Shown: one piece after another, positions 38,385 to 50,344 of the stretch
Layout of the letters: the number at the start of each line of letters is the position of its first letter
Numbering within the stretch: the stretch's first letter is position 1
NCBI GenBank assembly: GCA_016647705.1
Contig: CM028339.1
Coordinates: 18,246,803 to 18,310,802, forward strand
Length of the DNA stretch: 64,000 nt
Source: Eucommia ulmoides
Lineage: Eukaryota; Streptophyta; Magnoliopsida; Garryales; Eucommiaceae
Reading direction: 5' to 3'
Program-made: the position numbers and the translations under genes
The notes under the pieces: generated by a model
What the model was told of the DNA's origin: nothing
The model's input: only the letters and a program-made list of their open reading frames with translations
Databases searched by the model: none

Positions 38385-40783
38385 TCAAGTAGCCGCAACT
38401 TCAGCTGATTTTTCAGATGATTGCTGCTGTTGTTGATTCCATTGAGAAGGAGCCAAGGCTTTTGTAATGGAAAGGGCATGGATGTGTTTCATCTCTTCAG
38501 ACAAGGCAGCATTCACCATTCGGTGCCGCTGCAGTAACCTTATCCCTTCAAACTGCTCTGACACAATCTCAACAGCAAAACTCGCACCGCATCTGAATAA
38601 TATTAGTAGTAGAAGAAGCAAATTATAATTTATTTATAAAAAGCGAAAAAAACGAACGTAAAACAAACAGAACTCAAGTGTTTCTGAAGAGGAACTTACC
38701 CTCCTGATGTATCAATCACTTCCTGTATAAAAAGAAAAGAAAAAGATAAAGAATAAAGAAATATCAACCGATGAATAATATATGCAAAATACAAGAATTA
38801 AAAAAGAGTGAAAATTCGAGAAGAATTAACACCATTCGACATAAGATTTTTTCAAAATGGGTCGCAAGCATGACACTGAGCCTCTATAATATATTGTCGC
38901 AAAGATGGCTAATCAAGCATTTTGATTTTATTGTTGCAACACAGTTCTTACATTGAAATCAACTTAAGCAGTGTTTGGTATAAAAAAGAGCAATCCGGTG
39001 GTACACAGCTCTCGCTATGTGCAGGGTCGGAGAAGGGTCGGACCACTTGGGTCTATTGTACGCAATCTTATCTTGTTTTGCAAGATACTATTTCCACGAC
39101 TCAAACAAGACATCCAGATCACACAGCGACAACTTCTACTGTTGCGCATAGCAGTAATTCTCTTTGGTATAACATATTTAAAATTGGAAATGAAGGCATG
39201 AAAATGTTCATATGTTTACGTGAGTTCATTTCTAATTCTCTTAGCCTCCAATTCAATGAAACCAAACGCTAGGTTATTGGAAAATAGAAGGTCCCTTTAC
39301 CCCTTGTACTTTGGTCTTGTTTCATTTAACCCCCTTCTCTTTAAAAAAACTACTTTCTACTCTTGAGTCTTGACTAAAGGGAGAAAACTCCCATTTTATT
39401 AAAAAAATATAAAATGACGTAAATGCCTTTTATTTATTTATTTTTTAAAATTTAAATTTAATATTTAAAGGTAATAAAAGGGGAAAATAATAACATTCTT
39501 TCTCTAATTCTTTTTGTCTCTTTACATTTTTTTTCCTAATTAAAGACAAAATAAAATAAAAATTAAAATAAAAGGTAGTTTCGCCCATTTCATATAAAAT
39601 TGAATTTCACCCAAATTTTAACATATTCATTAAGTTAAACAAATAAAAAATTAGTTTTAAAATGAAGGGTTTTAAAGTAGAGGGGACAAAATACAACAAA
39701 AATCAATAAAATGGGATAAAAGGCAATTAACCCAAAATAGAATTTAATTTCTCGAGTCGAATGGGATAAATTGCTCAAAATGAAGACATCCCTCACGGCG
39801 ACGGCGAGGTAGAATCCATTCAAGAGGTTCTGCCTGATAAGGAACAATCTAAGTAACCGCTAGGTCAGACTTTAGTCCTTGATAGAAATGGGGTAAGTTC
39901 AAGCATTCAACCAATTCTCTAACGCTGTGTTTGATACATGAGATTCAACACAGAATTGGAATGGTCATGAGAATGACCATTCTATTCCTATGTTTGGTAC
40001 ATGGGATTAAATTTTATTCTCATAACCGAGAAATTCCTAATCTCACAAAACACAGGATTAACCAATTCCAATATAAACTTGGTATTAGGTAATCTTAATT
40101 ACATGAGATTAAGTTTTAATCTTTCATTGGCAAAAAAAAGCAACCAAACGTTAGCTAAATATTGGAATTAGAATTAAATTTAATTAAATTACTATTTTAC
40201 CCTTTGATAATTTAATTAAATTACTATTTTATCCTTTGAATTTCTAACAAATATATCCCTTAATTTTTTTTATTTTTTTTACACTTCCCTCCCTTCTCCT
40301 TCCTGAATCTCTCTCTCTCTCTCTCTCTCCTACACACGCACACACATATATATTTATCTCTTATTTAAAACTTCACTTGATTCATGTTCGAATATTCTTT
40401 ATTTTAAAAAAATTATATGTTTTTCAAGTGAAGACTTTACTGCACAAATGCATTCAATTCCTGATTTATTCCCAACACGAATCAAACATTAGAATGTGAA
40501 TGATCATTCTAATACCACATCTAATATCTTGTCACCAAATATAAGAATGATAATGACAATTCCATTTCATTCCAGTGTACCAAATACAACGTAAGGGTGT
40601 GTTTGGGTAAAGGATTTTGAGAGAGGATGTGATCTTCATAAGGAATTTCAGAAATTCATAATTTAAAATTCCTTGTAAAATTCCATTGGATTTCGAAATG
40701 GACTTAGTTGGGGGGGGGGGGGGGGGGGCGACATCTGAAAATGCCTTCCTTCCAAATGAGGCATACCTCTACATCTTGAAATG

Positions 40784-40823
<40 letters not shown>

Positions 40824-41725
40824 ATTTCAGAAAATATAACCAAACAAAGAAATTGCAAATGATTGGATTTTAAAATTCAAAATTTCAAAATTCCATAATT
40901 TGTAAGTTGTACAAATATCTCAAATTTCATATCCAAATGCACTCTGATTGTGCAAATGAGGCTAGTAACACAAACTTAATGGAACTTTTCTTCAACGGCC
41001 TAAAAATTCTAGAGTTGAGATGGAGAAAAAGAAGGACACGTAGAATTCAGATATAAATTAAAGTTATAATCCCCGTCTACTAAACATACCAAAATCTCGT
41101 ACTTAAATTTGAAAAAAACTTTATTGGATTCGCCTAACTACAACAAACACACACTTGGAACCCAAATCTTAAGCATCATATCCCTAGATTACTATATGAA
41201 GACATTGCTAACAAAAGAAAATCAGTTTCAATTCATCAAAATATCACAAATCCACGTTTCTAACTTCTGTAGAAACATATCTAGCCCACCTATTCTCTGT
41301 GATTCCTAATGTCTTAGTCCCAGCCTCTTTTAGCAGCCTTTGATCATACAATTTAAGTGAATCATATTCCTTCCCACTATACTAGTAATATTGAGAGCAG
41401 GTTCGATTAGCATAATTCCTATAAACTTGGTGGTTGACTAAGAGCACGCAAATAAAGGAATACTTTAGTGAGCTCATTCATTGCAGATTCAATATTCTTC
41501 TTATATTGTATCAAACTAAATAAATTAAGATCAAATTGAGCTTCAAAATTCAGGAAATATTGTTGGAAGTAGAAGGTAATCGATATTCGACGCAGAAAAT
41601 TGAAAGTCCTTGAATCCGAAGCATAATAAAGTGAAAATTAGAAGGGACGAAAAAAAACTTACGAGATGAGATGGATTCAGCTTCGATGTCAGGGTAGATT
41701 CAACCTGTTCCTTCGTCACCGCCAT
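38385..41725 (-). CDS. BOLA2: BolA-like protein, BOLA2 type, 97 residues, three exons
   Basis: Exons 41725-41663, 38722-38700 and 38592-38385 join in frame to 97 codons plus TGA. The protein starts MAVTKEQVESTLTSKLNPSH and holds the BolA core: EVIDTSGGCGASF with the conserved Cys, EIVSEQFEGIRLLQRHRMVN with the conserved His, and ALSEEMKHIHALSI. The tail is Gln/Ser-rich (SQWNQQQQQSSEKSAE). No transit peptide is visible, which fits the cytosolic/nuclear BOLA2 group. Such proteins bind monothiol glutaredoxins through a shared Fe-S cluster and take part in iron handling. The middle exon is only 23 nt, and intron 1 is about 2.9 kb, filled with MITEs, a SINE and homopolymer runs. Reading frame is intact. 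Confidence 0.95.
38967..39273. mobile_element. ~117-bp Tourist-like MITE split by a SINE, in BOLA2 intron 1
   Basis: Ends AGCAGTGTTTGGTA and (inverted) CCTAGCGTTTGGTT, flanked by TTA at 38964-38966 and 39274-39276. Without the SINE and one target copy it is about 117 bp, the size of the MITEs in CARA intron 8, and it shares their AAATTGGAAATGAAGGCATG core. Confidence 0.8.
38984..39162 (-). mobile_element. Au-type SINE, minus strand
   Basis: On the minus strand it shows a tRNA-like head with box-A-like GCGCAACAGTAGAAG and a degenerate box B (TTTGAGTCG), then the Au-family body GCGTACAATAGACCC and GGTCCGACCCTTCTCCG, ending GCTCTTTTTTA. Flanked by 10-bp target duplications TTTGGTATAA (38974-38983 and 39163-39172). 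About 180 bp and decayed. Confidence 0.85.
39923..40591. mobile_element. Tourist-like MITE in BOLA2 intron 1
   Basis: Ends CGCTGTGTTTGATAC and (inverted) CGTTGTATTTGGTAC, flanked by TAA at 39920-39922 and 40592-40594. Shares AATGACCATTC-type motifs near both ends with the 23932-25051 element. Contains a CT run near 40312-40330. Confidence 0.75.
40595..40943. mobile_element. second MITE abutting the first, with poly(G) and poly(A) inside
   Basis: Left end GGGTGTGTTTGGGTAAAGG and inverted right end AGAGTGCATTTGGATATG match; it shares the TAA at 40592-40594 with its neighbour. Inside are a 19-base G run (40710-40728) and a ~38-base A run (40783-40820). The same family is at 44992-45244. Confidence 0.65.
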
Positions 41726-42349
41726 TGCTCGCTCTATCTTCTCTCACACGACTCACTCTACCATACAATTTAGTTATTTTCAAGAGATTCTTTTGCCATG
41801 GGTGGACCATATAGGAAGCACATCTATCTCAGTGGCCCATTAAAATTCTAGGCCACTTGCTCTTCTTTATTTTTATTTTCTAATATTTGAAGATTGAATA
41901 TTTTTATTTTTGATTATCTTTGCTCCATGATTTTTATTTTTGCTCCAAAATTTTGAAAATTAATATATAAAAAAATCAACCGATGTTCAATAAATATAAT
42001 ATAATAATAATAAATTAAAGTTCCAAGAAAATGAAACGAACACGAAAAATATAATAAAAAGACATCGAAAACAACAACGACAACAACAATCAAATCTTTA
42101 TCCTATTAAGTAAGGTCAATTATATAAATTTGTTTACGCCATAATAATCAACGATCATCATCTCAATCAGATTTAATGCAATCAAATCAATTTCAGTAGT
42201 CTTGTCCAAAAATAGAACAAAAGGACAACGAGAATAAAATTGAAATTTAACCATTCCTTCACAAACTGGAAGAGTTCTTAACAAAAAAAATATAAGTTAA
42301 AAACTTAATTTCTGAAAACTGGTTGGTGCTAACTTATTTACGTAACCCA
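41726..42349. other. BOLA2 upstream region
   Basis: Holds the BOLA2 promoter on the minus strand. AT-rich; no separate gene seen. Confidence 0.5.
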
Positions 42350-43540
42350 TGTAAAACGCAAAAGTGAAATGCGTTTTTATAAAAAAGGCATTTCACAAAT
42401 GCATTTAAAAAAAAAAAAAAAACAAACGCATTCTTAAATTCGTTTGTAAAAAATAAAATAAAAAAGAAAGAAAAGCGCTGTTTTTTTTAAAAACGCAAAT
42501 CGTTTTTGCGTTTTTAAAACAGTATTTTTTTTCTTTCCTCTCTCTGCTCTGTGTGTTAGCTAAAGAAAAAAAAACCTGCAATTACATTTCCAAAAAGGAA
42601 AAAAATAAAAATAATATATATATATATAGACACACAAAATAAAACAGAAAAATTGAAAATAAATAAATAAATAAATAAATAAATACCGAAAAAAATGAAA
42701 ATAAAAATTATTCTACATATAATAGATCTAGATATACATTACAAAAAAAAAAAAAACCGGAAAAAAAATTAAAATAAAATAAAATTGATTTACTAACCAA
42801 AACGAGACAGATGGCGGCGGAGGAGCGAGATCGGTGACGGAGGAGTGGATGACGGCGACGGAGGGCCGGATCTACATTTCCAAAAAAAAAAAACAGAAAA
42901 TTAAAAACCGCAAAAACCAATTAGAAAAAAAAAAAAATTTAAAAATGCAAAAAACCCAAAAAAAAACCGTATATATATATACACATACATATACACACAC
43001 ACATTCCACACGTATATATACACACAGATATACAAAAAAGAAAATCAAAAAACAAACCAAAAAACAGCTTACCTTCGTGTCCTTGGCGGAGAACTCACGG
43101 CGACGGCGGCAGGTAATGGCGAATGGCGACGGCAATCTTTCCTCTCTCTCTACTGTAAGTATGTGGCGATGAAAAGAATTGGACTGCAATGGGGTTGGGA
43201 AATAGGGTTTGCAGAGAGAGGAGAGAGAGACAAATCAAATTGGCCTTGAAAATATATTTTATACCCTAAAGTTGACTATTAAACAAGATACTCTTTTTTT
43301 ATTTATTTACTTTGTAAGAAAAATGCATTAGCGTTTTGCGTTTTAATAAAAAAAAAAGAAATACTGTTTTAAAAAGGCAAAAACGATTTGCGTTTTTCTT
43401 TCTTTTTTTATTTTGTTTTATACAAACGCATTTTAAGAATGCGTTTTTATTTTTTTGTTTTTTTTTTAAAGCATTTGTGAAATGCGTTTTTCGTTTTTTT
43501 TTTTTTTTTTTTAAAAGGCATTTCACTTTTACGTTTTACA
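42350..43540. mobile_element. element with ~190-bp terminal inverted repeats (Mutator-like or foldback)
   Basis: The left arm (42350-42537) and the right arm (43349-43540) are long, imperfect inverted copies: TGTAAAACG(C/T)AAAAGTGAAA at the tips, then GCATTTCAC, AAACGCATTCTTAAA and AAAACGCAAATCG-like blocks in mirrored order. Each arm also has a small internal hairpin. Between them is ~810 bp with a GC-rich patch (42810-42875, GGCGGCGGAGGAGCGAG) and a second near 43080-43140, plus AT-rich microsatellites. Arms this long fit Mutator-like or foldback elements. No target duplication of 9-11 bp was found. Confidence 0.75.
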
Positions 43541-43934
43541 CTCCGGTAGAAAAGTTGTATCAATTTTTTCAATACATCCTCGATTAAAAATCTACCACGT
43601 GAACGTAATTTTGTTTTTAAGAGCTGCGATGTATGACACAATATACATGGCAATGATCTAATGAAAGTTGCACTAAAAGCCGGCACAAGCATGCCTAATA
43701 GAGATTTTTTACAGTTCCAATCACCACATCAATTCACATTGTAAAAACGAGGATAATAACAAGGGATTGGAGAGGCTGTAGATGACAAGTTCAAGCCACA
43801 TTTAGAGAAGCAGCAAAACTACATTGGAAGCCATTGTTTAGGGAAAGAAAGAAGAAAAAAAAAAAAAAAAAAAAAGAGCATTTGTCACAAAGAAGAAAAC
43901 ATGAAACATATATGTTTGTTCTTCTCAATCAATG

Positions 43935-46368
43935 CTATGCTGTCCTGAGGGGTGGAGACACCAATATCACCCCGTCTCCCCGAACAAATAGAAAGGGAAT
44001 GGTACGCCTTGTTGTCTGAAACATTAAACAAAAGAACAACAAAAACGATTCATCATTGGTCTAAACGATAACAATTTCATATCATACAGAAAATACTAAG
44101 ATTGGATTTATAAAAAAAAAAAAATTATCAAAACAAATTTAAATCCTTGATTGTACAGAGGACATAGCCTTTTATTATCTAATAGTTTTAAGCTTTTAAA
44201 AATTATTATAATCTTGAATCTTCAAAGCAAAAATTTTATTTCAATTTTTTTAAATGGCAGTTCATTGCACGAAGCCTCCCGCTATTTTGTGGGGGTATGG
44301 GAAAGGTTTGATGTCCACATGCTTAACCCTGCATACAGAGAGCCTGTTTCCAAGATTTAAACCAAAATCCTCCAAGTCACAATAGAACAACCTTATTAGT
44401 AAAATATTATAGGTTATAACTTAAACGGAGTTGCCATCGTATCTACAGGATATCAATCCAAAAACCAATGCCAAAAATTTCATATTTCATCAAATTTCAT
44501 TAATTTTGTTTATAATTAATTATCTAAGTTCATAAATTTGTAAAGAAATAGTTTTTCTCTTTTTCTTTTCTTTTTTTTTTTTTTGGGGGGGGGGGGGGGG
44601 GGGGAGGGGGGCATATGGAAATGAGTGGGATTAAATACCCGAACAATCTCTTCGTATGTTTCATCATCAATCTCAACGGTTGTCACAATCTCTTCCACAT
44701 CTCCGAGTATCATGTTTAGATGTTGATCATATGCCTGCAAACAAAAATCACCATTTTCAAAGAGAGGAAGAAGTTAAAAATTAAGAAATAAAGCTGAACC
44801 AACTGGATTAACTGCCACGGGAAAAGGTACACAGGGGTAGACCAACTTAAGAATTACATGATTTTTTGGATTTAGAAACGCAAAGGAAATTAATGAAGAC
44901 TTTCATAACTTAAAAGGGGGGGGGGGGGGGGGGGGGAACACTTTCTGTTAAGTCGAATACAGCAAGGCAAGCATTCCTTATGGTTGCGTTTGGGTAAGGG
45001 ATTTGATGATCCCTGGATTTTATAAACGATCGGATTTTAAAATTCCAACTTTCAAAATCCCATCAATTATGAATTTTTTGTTTGGATGAGAAATTTCACT
45101 CTGATTTCCCATTTCTTTTTCTTGTATTTTCGAGCAAATAAATCATTTCAATTAAGAAAGAGAAAATAACATTCTTCCCAAGACTCCTCTGTTTCCCTTT
45201 TCCAAATCAAATTTGTTCTTCAAATACCTCAAGCAAACACACCCTAAATGTTCGTACGTTAGGCATCATAACACACTTACCTCCATATGGCCAAACCTAC
45301 AAGTCAACCAACGGCATTTTATAACCTCTATTAGCTATGAACAACACCAGAGGAAAAGTTCAACCACCATGATCCAAAAGGAGAGTTCGGAAGAATCACA
45401 CACATTTGGCTCATTTCAGACAGCAAGATAGACATCTGTCGTCTAACCTAGAGCCTAGAAGTGTTGAGAAGAAGATCTATTAAGAAAACCCTCCATATAT
45501 TCCTTACAAAAAATGGGTTTTTCGTCTCCGTAAATTCAAAACAAATTCTGGCAGAGAATCAAATCTAACTAGCTACAGCACATCAAAACAAGATTATGAT
45601 GACTTCATAATTCATAATTATGCAGTTTCTGCCGTTAATGCCAGTCTGCCCAGAGCTTTCTATTCGGTTTGTTCCTTTATTTCACAACCTATCATACAAC
45701 AATCAAAACCCTCGCCGGGTTCACTAGTTCACAAGGCAAACAAGGAAAAATGAATATAAAAAATAAAAATAAAATCTTTGCTATTGCCCATAGACACTTC
45801 CAATAAATTCATCATTCTTCAAATAGACAAAAATGACCAAAATCCATCATGAAAGTGCACCAACCGTTTAATTTCATGCTCATAAAAGTAACACTGCTCC
45901 AACTAAATTAGATAAAAATCTCTTCGACGACTTTGAGAACCAGAATCCTATACAAACTAAAAAATTTGCAGTACCGAAATTCAAATTCTTTTAGTTCTCT
46001 ATGCAGTCGTACTAACGGAAAACCATCCGAAACGTACAAAAAACAACCAGCTCTAGAGCTCAAACCAAACCCTAGATGAACTAATCAAAAACTGAAAGTT
46101 CTCAAGAATAATATACACAAATCAATTAATTCAAACAAACCAAAGCACTACAATGATATCTCATGATTTTAGCGAGTAATTTTTACTACATACAAACGTA
46201 AAAGAGTGAATTCAGACTCAGAAAAACACACGAGTAGAGAGAAATTTATACATGAAGTTTTCCACGAAGCTCTCTGTCGGCGCGAAGCTTGACGTAGATT
46301 CTCTCGTCCAGGCTGAGCCTGATGAGATCGAGCGGCTCTTTCACTGCGCTCTCTTCTTCACTCCCCAT
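43935..46368 (-). CDS. LSM3: U6 snRNA-associated Sm-like protein LSM3, 97 residues, three exons
   Basis: Exons 46368-46252, 44734-44639 and 44015-43935 give 39 + 32 + 26 codons and TAG. The protein starts [20 protein letters not shown] and reads through Sm motif 1 ([34 protein letters not shown]) and Sm motif 2 ([15 protein letters not shown]). Introns fall after His39 and Arg71, both phase 0. LSM3 is part of the LSM1-7 ring (mRNA decapping, cytoplasm) and the LSM2-8 ring (U6 snRNA, nucleus). Intron 1 (1.5 kb) has a MITE and a 21-base G run; intron 2 has a 20-base G run within 60 bases of its donor. No lesion seen. Confidence 0.96.
44585..44611. repeat. poly(G) run in LSM3 intron 2
   Basis: Twenty G, one A, then six G on the plus strand, next to a T-rich run; on the coding strand a C run close to the intron 2 donor. 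Confidence 0.95.
44916..44936. repeat. 21-base poly(G) run in LSM3 intron 1
   Basis: Uninterrupted G21 about 55 bases left of a MITE. Homopolymer G runs of this size are rare in plant DNA and hard to sequence. Confidence 0.95.
44992..45244. mobile_element. Tourist-like MITE in LSM3 intron 1
   Basis: Ends GGTTGCGTTTGGGTAAGGG and (inverted) GGGTGTGTTTGCTTGAGG, flanked by TAT and TAA. About 253 bp; same family as 40595-40943. Confidence 0.7.
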
Positions 46369-47134
46369 TCTCTTTCTTCTCTCTCTCTCTCCACACCCAA
46401 AATTCAAAGGAGCTTCTTGCTCGCTGTTTCGTGCGCCAGTAACTCAACGCATAGCAACCGAACCGGCGACCTCAACCCAATTAGGTTGCATTTCGGGTCG
46501 GATCCACGATTTAGCCTGCTCGTTAATCCGGGTAATGATGAAATGGGCCTTTTGGGGGCTCCAATTGGATTGGTCCTTGATAAAGGCAACTTTTTGCTAA
46601 TTTTTTTCTGTTCTTTAAAAAAAAGTTGTTTTCCTCGTTTTACTTTTAATTTTAAAAAAAATTCAGTTATGTTTTAATATCATGCATTAAAAAAAATAAA
46701 AGATTCCAGTACACGCACTGTTTTCTTACAATTATATGTATCTAACTTGTGTGTAAAAATATTTGTTAGAAGAATCAGTCCAACAGCGACCCGCCCAAAG
46801 CAGAGGTCAAACAGCTACAATACCATAACCTCCAACATCTCCGCCGGCCACCTATCTGTAGCTAAAGAGAAATCAAAGGAATACAATACCGACTCGCCAA
46901 CTAGTCGATCAAGATGTAACAAATATTACACAAGTGCATATAATATAGTTACATGTAATTTGTAATATGTAACTAATATTAAACAAGTATATGTAACTAA
47001 ATATTACATAGGCGTGAGCATATACTGGACTAATACGCAATCAAAAACCAATTTAAGGGATTAAATCAAAATTTATGTTTTAAATGAGACTAATAATAGA
47101 TTACACTCACTATTTGGGACTAATCACTAATTAT
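46369..47134. other. LSM3 promoter region and intergenic DNA
   Basis: A CT-rich stretch at 46370-46390 is probably LSM3 5' UTR on the minus strand. Further right, 46920-47010 has AT-rich TATGTAACTAA-like motifs. No gene recognised. Confidence 0.5.
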
Positions 47135-47633
47135 TAGGGTTGGTCATGGGTCGGGCTCGGGCTGGGCTTTAACTAGGGTATTACAAAAATATACAAGGCC
47201 CTAGCCCAGCCCGGCCCTAAGATCGGGTCTTGTTTTCATTCTCAAACCCGATCCTATGGAAATAATTAGGGCCCAAGCACGGCCCTCGGGCCGGCCCAAC
47301 CTTATAATTTTTTGTTTAATTAAAAAAAAAAAATTAAAAAAAAAATAAGCATGCTCATTTCTATCAAAAAAATAAAAAAAATATAGGATAGATTTATGCA
47401 ATTGAAATTAAGAGATTTGAACAAATTTCTAATTTATATTTATATTATATATATATAAAACTCGGGCCGGCCATAAAAATTTTGGTCTAGCCCAAGTCCG
47501 GCCCTAGATTTAGTCGGGTCTCACAGTTTGAGCCCAAACCCTGTCCGTGAGCTCAAAACTTGATCCCAGACCCTAAAAAAATAAAAGTGGGCTGGGTGGG
47601 TTTAGCGGGCCCCTAAGCCCATGACTATCACTA
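47135..47633. mobile_element. non-autonomous hAT element
   Basis: Ends TAGGGTTGGTCATGGG and (inverted) TAGTGATAGTCATGGG, flanked by identical 8-bp duplications CTAATTAT at 47127-47134 and 47634-47641. Eight-bp duplications and TA(G)-type ends mark the hAT superfamily. About 499 bp; GC-rich GGGCCGGGC-like subterminal motifs flank an AT-rich middle. No transposase. Confidence 0.9.
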
Positions 47634-47641
47634 CTAATTAT

Positions 47642-49566
47642 CCTTCAAAAAAATATGGTAAAAACATAATTTATTGTATTTTCAAATCTTGCGGTGTTTT
47701 TTAATTTTTGATAAAATTATTGAACTTTAAAAAATTACTATGTCGAGTGAATTGAGTGAATAGTGATTTTTAAAAAAATTTACCATAATATAGATTGAAT
47801 TGGGTGAATTATGGATTTTAAAATTTGGAGTCCATAATAGAATAGCCTAAAATTGTTCTGCTTGATTCTTTAAGGGAACTCCTCAAATTAAAACAAGTTT
47901 GAAACTTTGACAGGGTAACGGAAATACGTGTCACTAACTTTATTAGTTAGTTTAACAAAAAGTCTAAGATTAAATTGAAATAATTTTAAATTTTAAAAAA
48001 AAAAATTAAAATAAAAAACTAATATATATGTATGTAGGTATAACTACTACTAATAGAAGTTGTTAATTATGGCATAAACCTATGCATATTGTTGACTTCA
48101 AATAAAGTCCTTTTAACTATTTTAACCTTTATCATTTATTAAAGTTGTACAACTAAAGAAAAATTTAACCATATTTCGACTAATAAAATACATGTTCCAA
48201 TTTGTGTCACGAGGAAAAAATATTTATATTGATTTTCTCGCAAAGAAAAATTTGAACAGAAAAAATGATTTGAAGATCATGGAGTCGCCCCTAACTGATA
48301 TGACCAATCTAGTCCTAGTTAAAATGGTCGCTAATGCTCTTGATAGGTGTCTTTAGGCCTGTTATCTCTCTTTATGTATTAAAAAAAAAAAAAAAAAAAA
48401 AAACGATTCATTTAATTGATTTATACTATTTTTTCAACAATCAACTGTATTTCGAATTTTCAAACTAAATGTATCTAAAATATTTTTTTCCAAGTAACAC
48501 TAACACCCCAACCTTTAACCTTTAAAGACCAACAATATGTTTAAGTTCTAACTCACTCGCTAGAGTATTCATTTGAGAAGTCTAATAATTTTATTAGAAA
48601 TTCAAAGTCGTTATATTATATAAAAGTCACTATAATTTTTACATGAAGGTTTACTCTCTTACTTCAGTGTGATAGATTCAGGATTAAATTCAAGATTTAA
48701 TTTATATAGCGTTCTCCAGAAGAGTCAAATCCTAATTGATAAGAAAAAAGAATATCTCTTCTTGCCAACTGATATCTCTTGGGTTACAGGGACTTTTATG
48801 TAGTGTAATAACTTTAAATTTTAAAAAAAATAAAATTATTGTAATGCTAAATTATATAAACAGTGTGAACTGTTGACCGATAATCCTATAATAAACACTA
48901 GATTTTTTGTACCATATTTTGGTTTGATTGGTCCATACAACCAAAAAGTCAAAAGATATGAATGGTAAATTGAGTGAAAATAAAGGGCACGTGGGAACAC
49001 AAGTAAATATCAAAACTTGAAGGTGGGCTTGTGGGTGAATGTGATGGCCGACAATTTAACTAAATTTTGGAATCTAAACCTAAAAAACTTTGAAATCAAA
49101 CCCTTCTTTACCAAGTGGTTAAAAATCATCACCAACTTGGTTTTTTATTTTCCTTCCTTTATTGACCCCCACATTAATTTCTCAATACTCCAAACTAGTC
49201 AATTTCTAAGTTTTTTTTTTTTTTTTTTAAATGTGAGAGAATAATAAAATTTACCAAATTTCAATTTCACTCGTCAAACAATGAAAAATTATTGTTTATC
49301 CTACTGCAAAATTTTATCTGTTTTTAATATCATATTTTATTTTTTACAAAAATAACATTTAGAAACAATTTCACCTAAATTTATGATATTTAAATTAACT
49401 TGTGTTTGAAATAAAACGAAAGCCTATAAATTCTAGTAGTAATATTTAAATTTTTTGAAGAGTTTATACATTTTCTCACCTAACCCTAACTCTCAAGTAC
49501 AATTATGTGAAAATGAAGTAAAAGGAAAAACAATTAATTTTTTTTTTAAAAAAAATCATAATTTGT
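47642..49566. other. AT-rich intergenic DNA
   Basis: A block near 48708-48790 (GCGTTCTCCAGAAGAGTC) resembles 21318-21420, so it is probably dispersed repeat. Poly(A) run at about 48380-48402. No gene seen. Confidence 0.5.
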
Positions 49567-50344
49567 GTGATGGGAAGAAAGATAAAATTTGGACTAGGGT
49601 TTTGATACTTTATACCCTTAAAGTTTGATCAAAATTTCACTTTGATCCTCATAATTTCAATTTGAACATATAACACCTTAAAATTTAATAAGCATCACAC
49701 TACAGTCCAAGTATCATTATCCCTAAATAGAAAATAGCCACTTGTGACGCATGTAACTATCTTTAAAAGATTTTATGGATATTTTTGTTTGTTCATTTTT
49801 CTTTTTCTATTATCTTTCTTATTTGAATACTCAAAAGTTTAGAAATATAAATAAATCATAAAATAAATATACATATACACTTCTTTTATAGAAAATTGGT
49901 AGAGGGCAAAGGTAGAAATGCCTTTAAAGTCCTCCTAAAAATAATTGGAGCATGGCCTTCACCATCCAAAATTGTGATGGGAGGAAAGATAAAGTTTGAA
50001 TTGGGCTTTTGATACTTTATACCCTTGAAGATTGATCAAAATTTCACTTTGGTCCCCGTGGTTTCAATGTGAACATATAACAATTTTAATCCTACTATAG
50101 CCCAAGTCTCATTATCTCTCGATAGAAAATAGTCACTTGTTACTTTTAAGAGATTTATTGGTTTTTGTGGTATGTTCTTTTTTCCCCTTCTTATTCTCTT
50201 TTCTATCTGAATACTCAGAAGTTAAAAATATAAATATATCATAAGATATATATATATATAATGTAAAGGAAAAAAAAGAGGATGAAAAAATCCTTAAAAC
50301 TTTTTTAAAAATAGTTGGGTGCATGGGGGTTGATATGCAAAATT
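49567..50344. repeat. tandem duplication, ~406-bp unit
   Basis: A unit opening GTGATGGGAAGAAAGATAAA at 49568 recurs as GTGATGGGAGGAAAGATAAA at 49974, and both copies keep the same order of blocks (TTTGATACTTTATACCCTT, TGATCAAAATTTCACTTTG, GAATACTCA(A/G)AAGTT). A trailing AAAATTGT occurs at the end of each copy. The copies have diverged noticeably. Non-coding. Confidence 0.85.

Noticed and set aside
38984-39162. A tRNA gene, from the box A/box B-like sequence
   Set aside because: It is part of a SINE with the Au-type body and target duplications; it cannot fold as a tRNA.
46252-46677. 141-codon plus-strand frame
   Set aside because: First part is antisense to LSM3 exon 1 and the rest has no similarity.
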